Below, piece by piece: positions 35,447 through 44,730 of a stretch of DNA of 64,000 nucleotides. A program made the position numbers and the translations under genes. A model generated the notes under the pieces. That model made no database searches, had not been told where the DNA came from, and saw only the letters and a program-made list of their open reading frames with translations. Source of the DNA: Planktothrix serta PCC 8927. Lineage in GTDB: Bacteria > Cyanobacteriota > Cyanobacteriia > Cyanobacteriales > Microcoleaceae. Position 1 is the stretch's first letter. Each line of letters begins with the position of its first letter. The DNA lies in assembly GCF_900010725.2 (NCBI RefSeq), contig NZ_LR734824.1:163930-227929 (forward strand), read 5' to 3'.

Positions 35447-36127
35447 TTAATTAAATCCTGTTTTTAGCCATTGCTGCATTAGCTGAATTTCCGCTTCTTG
35501 GGACGTTAAAATAGCTTGCGCGAGTTGCTGCATTTCAGGACGTTTTGATTTGAGTTGAGCATCTTTTGCCATCACTAATGCGCCTTGATGATGGGGAATC
35601 ATCGCAGTCATAAATCGTTGATCAAAACTCGAATCATCTGGGCCTAAATCAGCCATCATCATCATCGAATCCATCTGTTGAGAAGACATGGGCATACTAT
35701 GACCCATTGCCGCATGATAAGCAATAGCATCCTTAGCTTCAGGATACCATGTTTTGCGCCATTGCTGCATCTGAGCAATTTCTTTTTCTTGGGCTTTAAT
35801 GATCTCTTCGGCTAATTTTTTGAGTTCAGGATGAGTCGATTTTTGAAGTACCTGTTGAGCCATAGCAATTGCTCCTTGATGGTGCGGGATCATGGCATCA
35901 ATAAAGCGTAAATCATACTCAATATCGGCTGGCCCTAAATCCATGATCATCTGATGATTTTCTGACATCATCCCGTTATTTTGAGTCAGGATTGTTTCAG
36001 AACTCACGGGAGTTGTTGTTAGGGAATTAAGGGGTTGAGAAGAGGATTGAACTGTTGTACAAGAACCCAAACTTAAGGTTAGGGAAATTCCGAGAATAGG
36101 AAATAAAAAATTAGGGGTGAATTTCAT
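35447..36127 (-). CDS. DUF305 lipoprotein with two domain copies
   Basis: A 226-residue protein with a lipoprotein signal (lipobox LGSC). The DUF305 helical unit occurs twice: DLRFIDAMIPHHQGAIAMAQ near residues 70-90 and DQRFMTAMIPHHQGALVMAK near 165-185. Each ends with an EIxxMQQW stretch. The MIPHHQGA motif with paired His and several Met residues between the copies (MGHSMPMSSQQMDSMMMM) suggests metal, possibly copper, binding. Periplasmic location likely. The internal duplication covers the whole domain. Confidence 0.9.
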   Translation of the reverse strand: MKFTPNFLFPILGISLTLSLGSCTTVQSSSQPLNSLTTTPVSSETILTQNNGMMSENHQMIMDLGPADIEYDLRFIDAMIPHHQGAIAMAQQVLQKSTHPELKKLAEEIIKAQEKEIAQMQQWRKTWYPEAKDAIAYHAAMGHSMPMSSQQMDSMMMMADLGPDDSSFDQRFMTAMIPHHQGALVMAKDAQLKSKRPEMQQLAQAILTSQEAEIQLMQQWLKTGFN

Positions 36128-36245
36128 GGTTGTGATGTCAGAATTAAAAACAGAAGCGTTAATCTGTTAAGATTAAAGGGGAGTTGATCCCAAAGGTGAA
36201 CTCCTTAATTTTCAGTTTGACATTAAATAATGAAATTAGGATGAA

Positions 36246-36824
36246 ATGATCAAAAATCATCAACCCTCTCACCCTTGGAAAGTTGTGCAACCGTTGGTGG
36301 AGATTCTTTCTCCTTGGGTAACAGTGATTGCAGAACAATTACAAGATGATCAAGGCAAAATTTTAGAATATTGGCGGGTTGAAAAAGCCGATTCAGTTGT
36401 GATTTTAACCCTTCAAAATCAGACTCTTCTTTTGCCTAGACCGATGTATCGTCCAGGGGTAGGAAAAACAACCCTTGATTTTCCGGGGGGGCGAGTTCCC
36501 TCTGAACAAACCCCTTTAGAAACCGTTCCTAATATTCTCAATAAAGAGTTAGGAATTCAACCGTCTGATATTGCTACAATTATAGCATTAAATTCAGAAG
36601 GTTGGGCGATTAATAGTTCTTTTTCTAATCAAAACTTGTATGGATTTGTAGCGGAAATATTACCGGATGCTGTTGTGAATCCTGAACAAATTGGTGCAAC
36701 CTATCCGATCACAAATCAGGGAATTGAAGAGTTACTCCAGGATTTAGTTTGTCTTCAGTGTCGAGGAATTTTATTAGAGTGGAAACAACAATTTAGAATA
36801 GGGAAGCAGACTTGGGATCAATGA
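36246..36824 (+). CDS. Nudix-fold protein with degenerate Nudix box
   Basis: A 192-residue protein with an ADP-sugar-pyrophosphatase-like layout: YWRVEKADSVVILTLQNQTLLL then FPGGRVPSEQTPLETVPNILNKELGIQ. The box keeps the leading Gly and the first Glu, but the RE pair of GX5EX7REUXEEXGU reads PN and the EE pair reads KE. Catalysis is therefore doubtful, and it may only bind a nucleotide. It converges on the GGDEF gene and overlaps its end by 32 bp. Confidence 0.65.
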   Translation: MIKNHQPSHPWKVVQPLVEILSPWVTVIAEQLQDDQGKILEYWRVEKADSVVILTLQNQTLLLPRPMYRPGVGKTTLDFPGGRVPSEQTPLETVPNILNKELGIQPSDIATIIALNSEGWAINSSFSNQNLYGFVAEILPDAVVNPEQIGATYPITNQGIEELLQDLVCLQCRGILLEWKQQFRIGKQTWDQ

Positions 36825-37647
36825 TAACAACGCGATCGCGTCCCTGTTCTTTGGCTTGATATAAGGCGGCATCTGCGAGTTGTAATAAATTATCACAGGA
36901 GTTCCCATGTTCGGGAAAATTTGACACTCCAATTGATAGGGTAATTCCTTCTAAGAAATGATAGGAATATTCCTGTTCTAAATTCTTAATCTTGAGACGG
37001 ATTTCCTCTGCAATGGTTTGAGCCATTTTAATATTCGTATTCGGTAAAAGGAAGACTAATTCTTCTCCTCCATAACGATAAGCCATATCAGAACTACGGA
37101 GAACATCTTGTACTGATTGACTGACTAATTTAAGAACAATGTCTCCCGCTTTGTGCCCAAACTTATCATTAAATCGTTTAAAATAATCGATATCTGCAAT
37201 TAAAATACTTAAAGATTCTTGAGTCTTTTGGGCAGAATGTAGTACCTGGGGAAATACTGTGTCTAAATACCGACGATTAAATAACCCTGTTAAGCCATCA
37301 TGAATACTATCATAATGTAAGCTTTCTTCAACAATGTTACTATGTTCAATCGTTGTTTCTAAAATCAGTTCTAAATCGTTTTTTTCTTGGCGTAATATAC
37401 TAACTAAAGACTGAAGGTGTTCTTGAGAGGCTTGTAACTTCAGTTGTGCTAAATAACGTTCTTGGATTTCTGCTTGTAGTTTTTCATGGGATTTCTGTAA
37501 CTCAGCTTCTACTAAATCCCCATGAGCCGTTGTAATTTCTAATAAAATTTCTAGATCTGCTTTTTCCTGTCTAAGCATTTCAATATTTTGGCGAAGTTGG
37601 TTGATATAATCCAGCAGTTGTTGTTGAGAAAGGTGATCATTTTCCAT
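36793..37647 (-). CDS. Diguanylate cyclase (GGDEF) with coiled-coil N-terminus
   Basis: A 284-residue protein. Residues 1-125 are a coiled coil that contains two copies of a DLEILLE-TT-H-DLVE type motif (about 31-50 and 91-110). The GGDEF domain (about 128-280) has DGLTGLFNRRY, the metal-site DIDYFKRFND and the active-site loop YRYGGEEL, so it should make cyclic di-GMP. There is no obvious RxxD product-inhibition site at the usual position. It is the downstream member of two tandem GGDEF genes. Confidence 0.92.
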   Translation of the reverse strand: MENDHLSQQQLLDYINQLRQNIEMLRQEKADLEILLEITTAHGDLVEAELQKSHEKLQAEIQERYLAQLKLQASQEHLQSLVSILRQEKNDLELILETTIEHSNIVEESLHYDSIHDGLTGLFNRRYLDTVFPQVLHSAQKTQESLSILIADIDYFKRFNDKFGHKAGDIVLKLVSQSVQDVLRSSDMAYRYGGEELVFLLPNTNIKMAQTIAEEIRLKIKNLEQEYSYHFLEGITLSIGVSNFPEHGNSCDNLLQLADAALYQAKEQGRDRVVIIDPKSASLF

Positions 37648-37743
37648 TAACTTATACTTACCTTAAAAGATAAAATGATATTCACAAGAGCGAGTGATTT
37701 AATATTAATTTAAAATTGATTCAGTTTAGAAAAAATGTGTTAC

Positions 37744-38592
37744 CTAGAGCAGGAGTTCACTCGCAGTAATCGTACAGTTTCGTCCTTTGGCTTTAGCGCG
37801 ATATAATGCTGTATCAGCCGATTGAGTGATTTCCAGACTCGATAATCCATGTTCAGGAAAACTCGCAATTCCTAAAGAAAGGGTGATTTTTTGCAAAAAT
37901 TGGTCGGTTTTTTCTAAGCTCAACTTTTGAATTCCTAAACGGAGTTTCTCTCCTAAACCTTTGGCTTCTTCTAGGGAAGCTCCGGGTAAAATTAACATGA
38001 TCTCCTCACCTCCATAACGACAAGCAACATCCGATTGACGAATATTTTGCATCAAAAATTTGCTGATTTCTTGCAGAATAACATCTCCAGCTTGATGTCC
38101 CCAATTATCATTATAATTTTTAAAATAATCAATATCACTCATAATAATACTCAGGGCTTGTTGATGTTCCTGTGCATATTTGAGATGACGTTCTAAAGAT
38201 TTTTCTTGATAACGGCGATTAAATAAACCCGTCAATGGATCTCGAATGCTAAGATTGTGGGTATATTCTTCGATAAAATCGCCATGAGTTGTTGTGGTTT
38301 CTAAGATAATTTTCAGATCATGATTGGCTTGACTCACTGTTTTTAGTAACGCTTTAAGTTGAATTTCTGAAGCTTTTAATTTGGCTTCAGCCGCTTTTCG
38401 CTCTCGAACTTCTAATTGAAGTTGTTGGTTAGATTCGTGTAATTGAGCTTCAACTAAATCAGCATGAACGGTGGTGGTTTCCAGTAAAATTTCTAAATCT
38501 AACTTTTCCCGTTTCAAGAGTTCTAACTCTTGATGGAGTGTTTCGATTTGCAATAAGAGTTCAGCACTCAAGGCTTGGGGTTCTTGCTGCAT
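37744..38592 (-). CDS. Diguanylate cyclase (GGDEF), paralogue of its neighbour
   Basis: A 282-residue protein with the same plan as the gene at 36793. The coiled coil has two repeats of the motif LEILLETTTVHADLVE / LKIILETTTTHGDFIE, followed by a GGDEF domain with DPLTGLFNRRYQE, DIDYFKNYND and CRYGGEEI. The active loop is intact. The two are clearly tandem duplicates that have diverged. It follows the STAS gene by 76 bp on the same strand, and may receive input from the regulator pair. Confidence 0.92.
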   Translation of the reverse strand: MQQEPQALSAELLLQIETLHQELELLKREKLDLEILLETTTVHADLVEAQLHESNQQLQLEVRERKAAEAKLKASEIQLKALLKTVSQANHDLKIILETTTTHGDFIEEYTHNLSIRDPLTGLFNRRYQEKSLERHLKYAQEHQQALSIIMSDIDYFKNYNDNWGHQAGDVILQEISKFLMQNIRQSDVACRYGGEEIMLILPGASLEEAKGLGEKLRLGIQKLSLEKTDQFLQKITLSLGIASFPEHGLSSLEITQSADTALYRAKAKGRNCTITASELLL

Positions 38593-38668
38593 CTTTAAAG
38601 TTTTCCTTGGGTATACAAATTCTCCTGTCTAGTTTTAAGTTTTAACTGAAAATAGTAGATCAAATTAA

Positions 38669-39022
38669 TTATTCGATTTTCAGTTCTAAAGTCGGCATTA
38701 ATCGTTGTAAATTTTTCAGCGATTTTCCCTGCCAAGGAACTTTACTAGAGCCTAAAATTATTAACTTCATATCCTTTTTCTGGCGAACTTTGATCACAAA
38801 TTTAGAGAGCATATTAATGCCAGAGCTATTCAAAAACTCTAACTCTTGAAGATTAATGGTAATCTGTAAAGCTTCTTCTACCAAAATATCATTGAGTAAT
38901 TTAATCACCGGGTTGGTGTCTTCAAGTCCACTCAAACGCAACGATCCCGATAGGATGATTGTACTGGTGTTACTCTCATAAGTAACTTCATAATCTTCTG
39001 TTTTAAATTCTTTGATCACCAT
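38669..39022 (-). CDS. STAS-like regulator (slr1659 superfamily)
   Basis: A 117-residue single STAS-like domain, of the type called slr1659 superfamily regulator in cyanobacteria. Alternating strands and helices are seen: STIILSGSLRL, ALQITINLQELEFLNSSGINMLSKFV, KLIILGSSKVPWQGKSL. The FLNSSGI segment is the position of the phosphorylatable serine in anti-anti-sigma STAS proteins, so partner switching with the upstream ATPase-like protein is plausible (inference). It lies 38 bp after that gene. Confidence 0.82.
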   Translation of the reverse strand: MVIKEFKTEDYEVTYESNTSTIILSGSLRLSGLEDTNPVIKLLNDILVEEALQITINLQELEFLNSSGINMLSKFVIKVRQKKDMKLIILGSSKVPWQGKSLKNLQRLMPTLELKIE

Positions 39023-39060
39023 TGTTAAAATCCTAATATTTTCTTTAATTTAATTTAATT

Positions 39061-39636
39061 TTAAATGAAAAGTTGAACCATTGTTGCAACAGTCACAATA
39101 TCGGGTTCTGTTTGAATCGTTTCAAATTTCCAGCCTAATCGAGCTAAGTAATCATTGATCATGGTTAAATATCCTAAACCAGACATGGTATCACTCTCTA
39201 AATTCTGTTCTATTTGCTGAATATACAATTCTTGGGTATCAGAATTAATCAGTTTTTCAATAAACACTTGAAAAGGTTGAACAGCATTATGAGTAATACT
39301 ATTCACAACAACAAAGATTAATCTATCTGTTTTTAAATAGAGTTGAATGCTAATCGGTTGATTGAGTGTATCATCACTAAATTTCATGGCATTCTCTAAT
39401 AATTCATTAGCAATAAAACTGACAGCACTTTTAATTTCAGTTTGTCGATAAAAAGCCGTTGAATCATATTCGCTTTTTGGGAAAAATGTTGTTACATAAT
39501 CTGCCAGAAAATTAGCTGACAATCCATTATTCCGCCAACGTTGTTTGAGTGGTATGGAACTTGGAGAGAAACCAATAACAAGAAATTCGTTACTCAGAGG
39601 TGGAACTTCTATGAAGTCGCCAAAAATTTGGGTCAT
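39061..39636 (-). CDS. GHKL ATPase-like regulator (slr1658 superfamily)
   Basis: The ATG at 39636 is chosen over a TTG at 39654; 191 residues. The N-box-like segment FIANELLENAMKFSDD (about residues 77-92) is that of histidine-kinase-like / anti-sigma ATPases, and LGYLTMINDYLARLGWKF is the C-terminal part. NCBI-style naming is slr1658 superfamily regulator, and it pairs with slr1659-type STAS proteins, as here. It probably acts as a switch kinase for the STAS partner, upstream of cyclic nucleotide or c-di-GMP signalling. Confidence 0.8.
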   Translation of the reverse strand: MTQIFGDFIEVPPLSNEFLVIGFSPSSIPLKQRWRNNGLSANFLADYVTTFFPKSEYDSTAFYRQTEIKSAVSFIANELLENAMKFSDDTLNQPISIQLYLKTDRLIFVVVNSITHNAVQPFQVFIEKLINSDTQELYIQQIEQNLESDTMSGLGYLTMINDYLARLGWKFETIQTEPDIVTVATMVQLFI

Positions 39637-40054
39637 AAATCGTTTGGGTGACAACAGACAAAAAGCTACAGCACTAGCGTGCTTTTTTTTTACAAAAAAT
39701 AGACGAGGGTAAAATCGAGGAAAGGCACGAAAACAACTGGAAAGTACAGCTTAACGGTTCAACTGGGTTAGAGTAAGTGTAAAAAATCTAACCCGATCAG
39801 ACCTAGAGAACTTTTGTAAACTTCCCTCCTTGAAACTTTTGCTAAAAAACTGTGGCAGTTCATTGTATCATAGAATGTTAAAAGGTATTTATCAAATTTT
39901 GATAGATTAAATGAAAATTTAATCCCTACTCTTCTTGACTTAGATTACTGAACTTCTATACAAGCTGTCAAGAAACAGTTTACATCTTCAAAAAAACTCC
40001 CAAATTTTTTATTTATTTAAACTTTAATTGGGTGAGGTTAGAGATCAATGCTGA
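39637..40054. other. 418-bp gap between cyclase and regulator pair
   Basis: No gene is seen. It holds a small hairpin with T-run (AGCAC/GTGCT near 39675-39700) and an inverted repeat GGGTTAGA/TCTAACCC (39765-39794). A minus-strand promoter-like TATGATACAAT stretch lies near 39861-39885 and could serve the regulator pair. Confidence 0.5.
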
Positions 40055-42634
40055 CTACATTGATAACGATTGAATCACACGCTGTAAGTAAATTTGAGCT
40101 ACTTGATCCGATGGATTCTCCCGCAGACAGGCTTCAAAACATTGAGCAGACTCAGGAAATGCTTCCAGATGATATAGCGTTAACGCCTGCTCAAATAAGG
40201 TCTTAGTTGCCACTTTTTTTTGATATAAAATTGGGGGATCAGCATCAAAAATCTCAAAAACTGATACCATTTCTGATTTGCCTTTAACTCTAACTTTATC
40301 AATCACTCGGAAGCAATAAACATTGGGATCTTCAAGACGTAAAAATGTATGTTCACTAATTAATAAAGGAATCCCATACCGTTTACTTAATTCCTCTAAT
40401 CGAGATCCTAAATTTACAGCATCACTAATCACGGTACTATCCATTCTATGTTGTCCACCGACGATCCCCAGCATTAAATCCCCTGTATTAATGCCAATCC
40501 CAATAGAAATAGGAGGACGCTCAGGACGTTGACGAGTTAGGTTATATTCCGTTAACCGTTGTAACATTGAAATCCCCGCTTTTACGGCATCATCAGCACT
40601 CCCTCCAAATAATGCCATAATGGCATCACCGATATATTTATCAATAAATCCTCGATTTTCCGTAATGGCAGGTTCCATGCGAGATAAATAGGCATTAATA
40701 AATTTAAAATTATCTTCAGGAGTCATTTGTTCAGACATTTGGGTAAAACTGCGAATATCTGAGAATAAAATCGACATTTCTTTTTGAACAGCATCCCCCG
40801 ATTTAACATCAACTAAACTTTCATATCCTAAAAACGATAAAAATTGATTCGGCACAAATCGTCCCGCCGCATCCGTCAATTGTTCTTCTTCATCTAAAGC
40901 GAGTTCTAAGTTACAATTAATCTCAAACATTTCTTCAATAAACTGTTGTCGTTCTTCCTCCGCACGGCGGCGTTCCGTAATATCTTGAAACACTCCAATC
41001 GCATAAACAATTTGTCCTGATTCATCATAAATCGGGGTTCCCCAGGTTTGTAATGGAACAATTCGGTCTAAGTGTTCAACTTCTAATTTATCAATGCTGC
41101 CTATTCCCTCATGCAACGCTTTGAAAATTGGTAAATTCTCCAAAACATAGGGGTTTTTTGTTTCTGAGGGCGAATTAGAATAAACATTCAATTGTAAAGG
41201 CGGATCACTAAATAAAATTTCGGCTCCCAATAACTCTTGAACGACTTGATTTGTATAATATAATTTTCCCGTAGCATCCAGAACAATAACCCCTAATGGG
41301 ATGGCTTCTAAAAGTTGATACAGTCGTTGATTTTGTACCCGCAATTCTGCCATTAAATCTAAATTTTCTGTTTTGAGCCGTTGGTTGAGTAAGGTAATTT
41401 CTCGATAAGCTTGAGTTAATTGATTTTTCTGAAGTTCACTAATTTTCTTTTCGGTTTTTAGTTGATTTAAACTGTCTTTTAATTGCATTTCTTTGTGTTG
41501 AAGCAAGGCAAGTTTTTCTTCCAAACCTGCATAGAGACGGCGTAATTGTCGGGTCATGCGGTTAAAGGCGATCGCTAACTGTCCAATTTCATCATCAGTA
41601 ATCACCGGAGCAACTAAGGTAAAATCCCCATCGGATACTTGAATTGCTGTTTCAGTAATGGCTAGAATGGGGCGAGTAATTTGTCGAGCGAGAATATAAA
41701 CGCCAATCGCTAACAGCACCGCCGAAGTTAATCCCACCGATAAAATAATCCAAGCCAAGCGATGAGCCGGAGCATCGGCTTCGGATTGGTGCATTTCTAC
41801 TAATAAAGCCAATTGCTGCTGATCCAACCACCGATAGACTCCAATCACCGGAATTCCGGCATAGTTTAAATACATTTTATGGCCGTCTTTTCCAGCTAAA
41901 GCGGCTTCAATTCCTAAGCTATTCACTCTGATCGGAAAGTCATTTCGACCAAAGCGTTCGGCGGTGACAAACATCTGAGATCGATCCACTAAATAGGTTT
42001 CTCCACTCTTTCCTAAACCTGTTTTATCAAAAACAATTTCTTCCATTTTTTTCAGGTTGAGATGGGCCACCAATACCCCAAATATATCCTGATCACTTCC
42101 CTTTAGCGGTGTCGAAATCGTTAAAGTCGGTTTATTGGTGTGCGATGAAAAATAAACATTTTGTACAAAAGTATGATACCGACCTTCTTGGAAATATTTT
42201 TCTTTAAATCGATATTGACGTTCAGACTGGGGATCAGTCGAAAAAATAATTTGCCCTCCAGTGGCCGTCAAAAGCTGAACTTCCAGCAATTCCGGCTTGG
42301 CTGCTAGTGCGGAAGCCATATATTGCTTGATTTGAGTATAGGCATCCCTCCATTCTTGAGAGCTAGAATTAGCCGTCAATAGAATTTCTGCGGCTGTTTG
42401 GAGATCGGGTAATTGTGCCAGAGAGACAGTAGCATTTTTTTGGTTCTCCACCCAGAGATTTAAAGCTTCTTCTTTTAGGGTAGCCGTCACTTCCAATCGG
42501 TCAAACACCAGTTGTTGAATGGAGGTTTTAGCACTTTGAAACGCAATCGCCCCCATAAAGAAGACGGTTAGTACAGATAACAGTAAAAAATAGACCACAA
42601 GCCTGGACATCAGGCTTTTTGTCCAGAATTTCAT
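40055..42634 (-). CDS. Membrane class III adenylate/guanylate cyclase with Cache, HAMP and PAS domains
   Basis: An 859-residue sensor. A membrane helix at about 13-32, a periplasmic double-Cache region to about 290, a second helix (LAWIILSVGLTSAVLLAIGVYILA), HAMP (RPILAITETAIQVSDGDF), a coiled coil, PAS (about 440-560: LLEAIPLGVIVLDATGKLYY), then the cyclase domain at about 630-800. Metal-binding Asp residues are in FSDIRSFT and YIGDAIMALF, and the transition-state pair in DAVNLGSRLE. Likely makes cAMP (or cGMP) in response to an outside signal. First gene of a block of five minus-strand signalling genes. Confidence 0.93.
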   Translation of the reverse strand: MKFWTKSLMSRLVVYFLLLSVLTVFFMGAIAFQSAKTSIQQLVFDRLEVTATLKEEALNLWVENQKNATVSLAQLPDLQTAAEILLTANSSSQEWRDAYTQIKQYMASALAAKPELLEVQLLTATGGQIIFSTDPQSERQYRFKEKYFQEGRYHTFVQNVYFSSHTNKPTLTISTPLKGSDQDIFGVLVAHLNLKKMEEIVFDKTGLGKSGETYLVDRSQMFVTAERFGRNDFPIRVNSLGIEAALAGKDGHKMYLNYAGIPVIGVYRWLDQQQLALLVEMHQSEADAPAHRLAWIILSVGLTSAVLLAIGVYILARQITRPILAITETAIQVSDGDFTLVAPVITDDEIGQLAIAFNRMTRQLRRLYAGLEEKLALLQHKEMQLKDSLNQLKTEKKISELQKNQLTQAYREITLLNQRLKTENLDLMAELRVQNQRLYQLLEAIPLGVIVLDATGKLYYTNQVVQELLGAEILFSDPPLQLNVYSNSPSETKNPYVLENLPIFKALHEGIGSIDKLEVEHLDRIVPLQTWGTPIYDESGQIVYAIGVFQDITERRRAEEERQQFIEEMFEINCNLELALDEEEQLTDAAGRFVPNQFLSFLGYESLVDVKSGDAVQKEMSILFSDIRSFTQMSEQMTPEDNFKFINAYLSRMEPAITENRGFIDKYIGDAIMALFGGSADDAVKAGISMLQRLTEYNLTRQRPERPPISIGIGINTGDLMLGIVGGQHRMDSTVISDAVNLGSRLEELSKRYGIPLLISEHTFLRLEDPNVYCFRVIDKVRVKGKSEMVSVFEIFDADPPILYQKKVATKTLFEQALTLYHLEAFPESAQCFEACLRENPSDQVAQIYLQRVIQSLSM

Positions 42635-42975
42635 TCAATTGGCCCTTGATCACCTGTCACAACTGAAATTTTTAAAGTACAAGACAAAACTCATAAATCT
42701 CTCAATGGTTAAGCAAGCGAGGATTTTGCTGTTTGCTTCGGGCTTCTACCAAGCTCGACGGCGAAGAACATTCCCCAGGAGTTAATTCCCTAAAGACGTA
42801 CAATGATAGCGCGTCTGCACCCAGCTTACTGAATGATTCGGCGTATTTATTTGCCTAAATTAATAGTATATTCAATCTCTGGATAATAAAAATCTCAAGT
42901 ACAAGTTAGGGGATGCAGTTCAGACCCAATTTTTGGCTAAATTTCTTCAATCACTGATTAAAATTCCTCATAAAC
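42635..42975. other. 341-bp divergent gap, nothing recognised
   Basis: Intergenic region between the divergent cyclase and SulP genes. It should contain both promoters, but I see no clear motif, repeat or small gene in it. Confidence 0.5.
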
Positions 42976-44667
42976 GTGTCTATCAACCTAAGCAACAAAA
43001 TTCACTTTCGCAATTGGCGCGGCGACCTATTTGGGGGATTAACCGCCGCCATTGTTGCCCTACCCTTAGCCCTAGCCTTTGGGGTAGCCTCCGGTGCGGG
43101 GGCGATCACTGGCCTCTATGGGTCAATTATCGTCGGCTTCTTTGCTGCCCTGTTTGGGGGTACTCCCGCCCAAGTTTCCGGCCCCACAGGGCCAATGACC
43201 GTGGTGATGACGACGGTGATTGCTGCCTTGGTCGCCCGTCACCCGGACACGGGACTAGCAATGGCCTTTACCGTTGTGATGTTAGGGGGACTGCTGCAAA
43301 TCCTGTTTGGGGTGATGCGTCTGGGACAATACATCACCCTGATGCCCTACACGGTCATTTCCGGCTTTATGTCTGGAATTGGGGTGATTATCATTTTGCT
43401 ACAATTGCCGCCCTTGTTGGGACATACAGCACCGGGTGGGGTGATTCCCATCCTACAACAACTACCCCTGTATCTGAGTCAGCCCAACTTCGTCGCCCTG
43501 GGGTTAGGACTACTGACTTTGCTGATTGTCTTTTTTGTCCCTCCCAAATTCAATCGGATTGTGCCCTCGCCCCTGTTGGCTTTAGTAACTGTTACCCTGA
43601 TCTCGGTGGTTGTGTTTGGCAATGCCAATTTGGAGCGGATTGGCGAGATTCCCAAGGGATTACCGACCCTGCGAATGCCGACCTTCAGTGTCCCAGAGTT
43701 GGCAGATATGCTGCGCTATGGCTTGATGTTAGGGGTTTTAGGATCGATTGACTCCTTATTAACCTCCTTGGTTGCGGATAGCATTTCTCGGACTCAACAT
43801 GACTCGGATCAGGAGTTGATTGGTCAAGGGATTGGCAACTTCTTAGCTGGATTATTTGGAGGCTTACCTGGTGCGGGGGCAACCATGCGGACTGTAGTGA
43901 ATGTCCAAGCGGGAGGTAAAACCCCCCTATCGGGAATGATTCATGCTGTAGTGCTGTTGGTCGTTGTGTTTCAGGCTGGCCCCTTAACGGCTCAAATTCC
44001 TAATGCGGTGCTGGCGGGGTTACTGCTGAAGGTGGGGATTGATATTCTCGATTGGGGCTTTATCAAGCGGGCTCCGCGTATTTCCTTAAAAGGCACGGGA
44101 TTGATGTATCTGGTGCTGTTTTTAACGGTATTTGTTGATTTGATTACGGCGGTATTGGTGGGGGCATTTATTGCCAATGTGTTAACGATTAAACGGTTGA
44201 GCGATCTCCAAAGTGATAATATTCAAGCCATTACTGACCCGACGGATTCCCATAACTTGACCCTCGCCGAACAAGAAATCCTCACCCAAGCCAATGGGAA
44301 GATCTTGCTGTTTCAGTTGGGGGGGCCGATGAGTTTTGGGGCGGCGAAAAGTATCTCGCGGCGGATGTCTATGGTTAAAAACTATGAAGCCCTGGTCTTA
44401 GATTTGAGCAAAGTTCCGACTATTGGAATTACATCGGCACTGGCGATTGAATCGATTGTACAGGACGAGATCAACCATCATCGCCATGTCTGGATTGTTG
44501 TTATCCCTGGACAGGTGAAACAGCGAGTGGAAAAACTGGATTTGCAACGCTTCTGTACTTGTGATCAGACATTGGGAGACTCATCCTCAACCCGCTCTAG
44601 CCAAATTAATCAGTTAGAAAACCGTTTACAAGCCTTGGAATCTGCTTTAAAAATGTTGCAGCCTTGA
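42976..44667 (+). CDS. bicA: SulP-family bicarbonate transporter, BicA-like
   Basis: A 563-residue SulP transporter starting at a GTG (42976). The start NKIHFRNWRGDLFGGLTAAIVALPLALAFGVASGAGA follows the cyanobacterial BicA pattern, including SGPTGPMTVVMTTVIAAL in helix 3. About 12-14 membrane segments, then a cytoplasmic STAS domain at about 430-530 (ILLFQLGGPMSFGAAKSI, LVLDLSKVPTIGITSALAIES). BicA is a low-affinity, high-flux sodium-dependent bicarbonate importer feeding the carboxysome. A sulfate-type SulP is the alternative, but the N-terminal match favours BicA. Confidence 0.85.
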   Translation: MSINLSNKIHFRNWRGDLFGGLTAAIVALPLALAFGVASGAGAITGLYGSIIVGFFAALFGGTPAQVSGPTGPMTVVMTTVIAALVARHPDTGLAMAFTVVMLGGLLQILFGVMRLGQYITLMPYTVISGFMSGIGVIIILLQLPPLLGHTAPGGVIPILQQLPLYLSQPNFVALGLGLLTLLIVFFVPPKFNRIVPSPLLALVTVTLISVVVFGNANLERIGEIPKGLPTLRMPTFSVPELADMLRYGLMLGVLGSIDSLLTSLVADSISRTQHDSDQELIGQGIGNFLAGLFGGLPGAGATMRTVVNVQAGGKTPLSGMIHAVVLLVVVFQAGPLTAQIPNAVLAGLLLKVGIDILDWGFIKRAPRISLKGTGLMYLVLFLTVFVDLITAVLVGAFIANVLTIKRLSDLQSDNIQAITDPTDSHNLTLAEQEILTQANGKILLFQLGGPMSFGAAKSISRRMSMVKNYEALVLDLSKVPTIGITSALAIESIVQDEINHHRHVWIVVIPGQVKQRVEKLDLQRFCTCDQTLGDSSSTRSSQINQLENRLQALESALKMLQP

Positions 44668-44730
44668 GATTCCTGCCTACCTTTGTAGGTTATCTAAAAT
44701 TGTTTTGATCTCAACCTAATTTTTTCTACG

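Noticed and set aside
36793..38592. Inactive GGDEF domains
   Set aside because: Both have an intact GGEE[LI] active loop and the metal-binding DIDYFK motif.
42933..43751. 272-codon ORF overlapping bicA in another frame
   Set aside because: Composition is Cys/Trp/Arg-rich and unlike a protein; the SulP frame has full family motifs.
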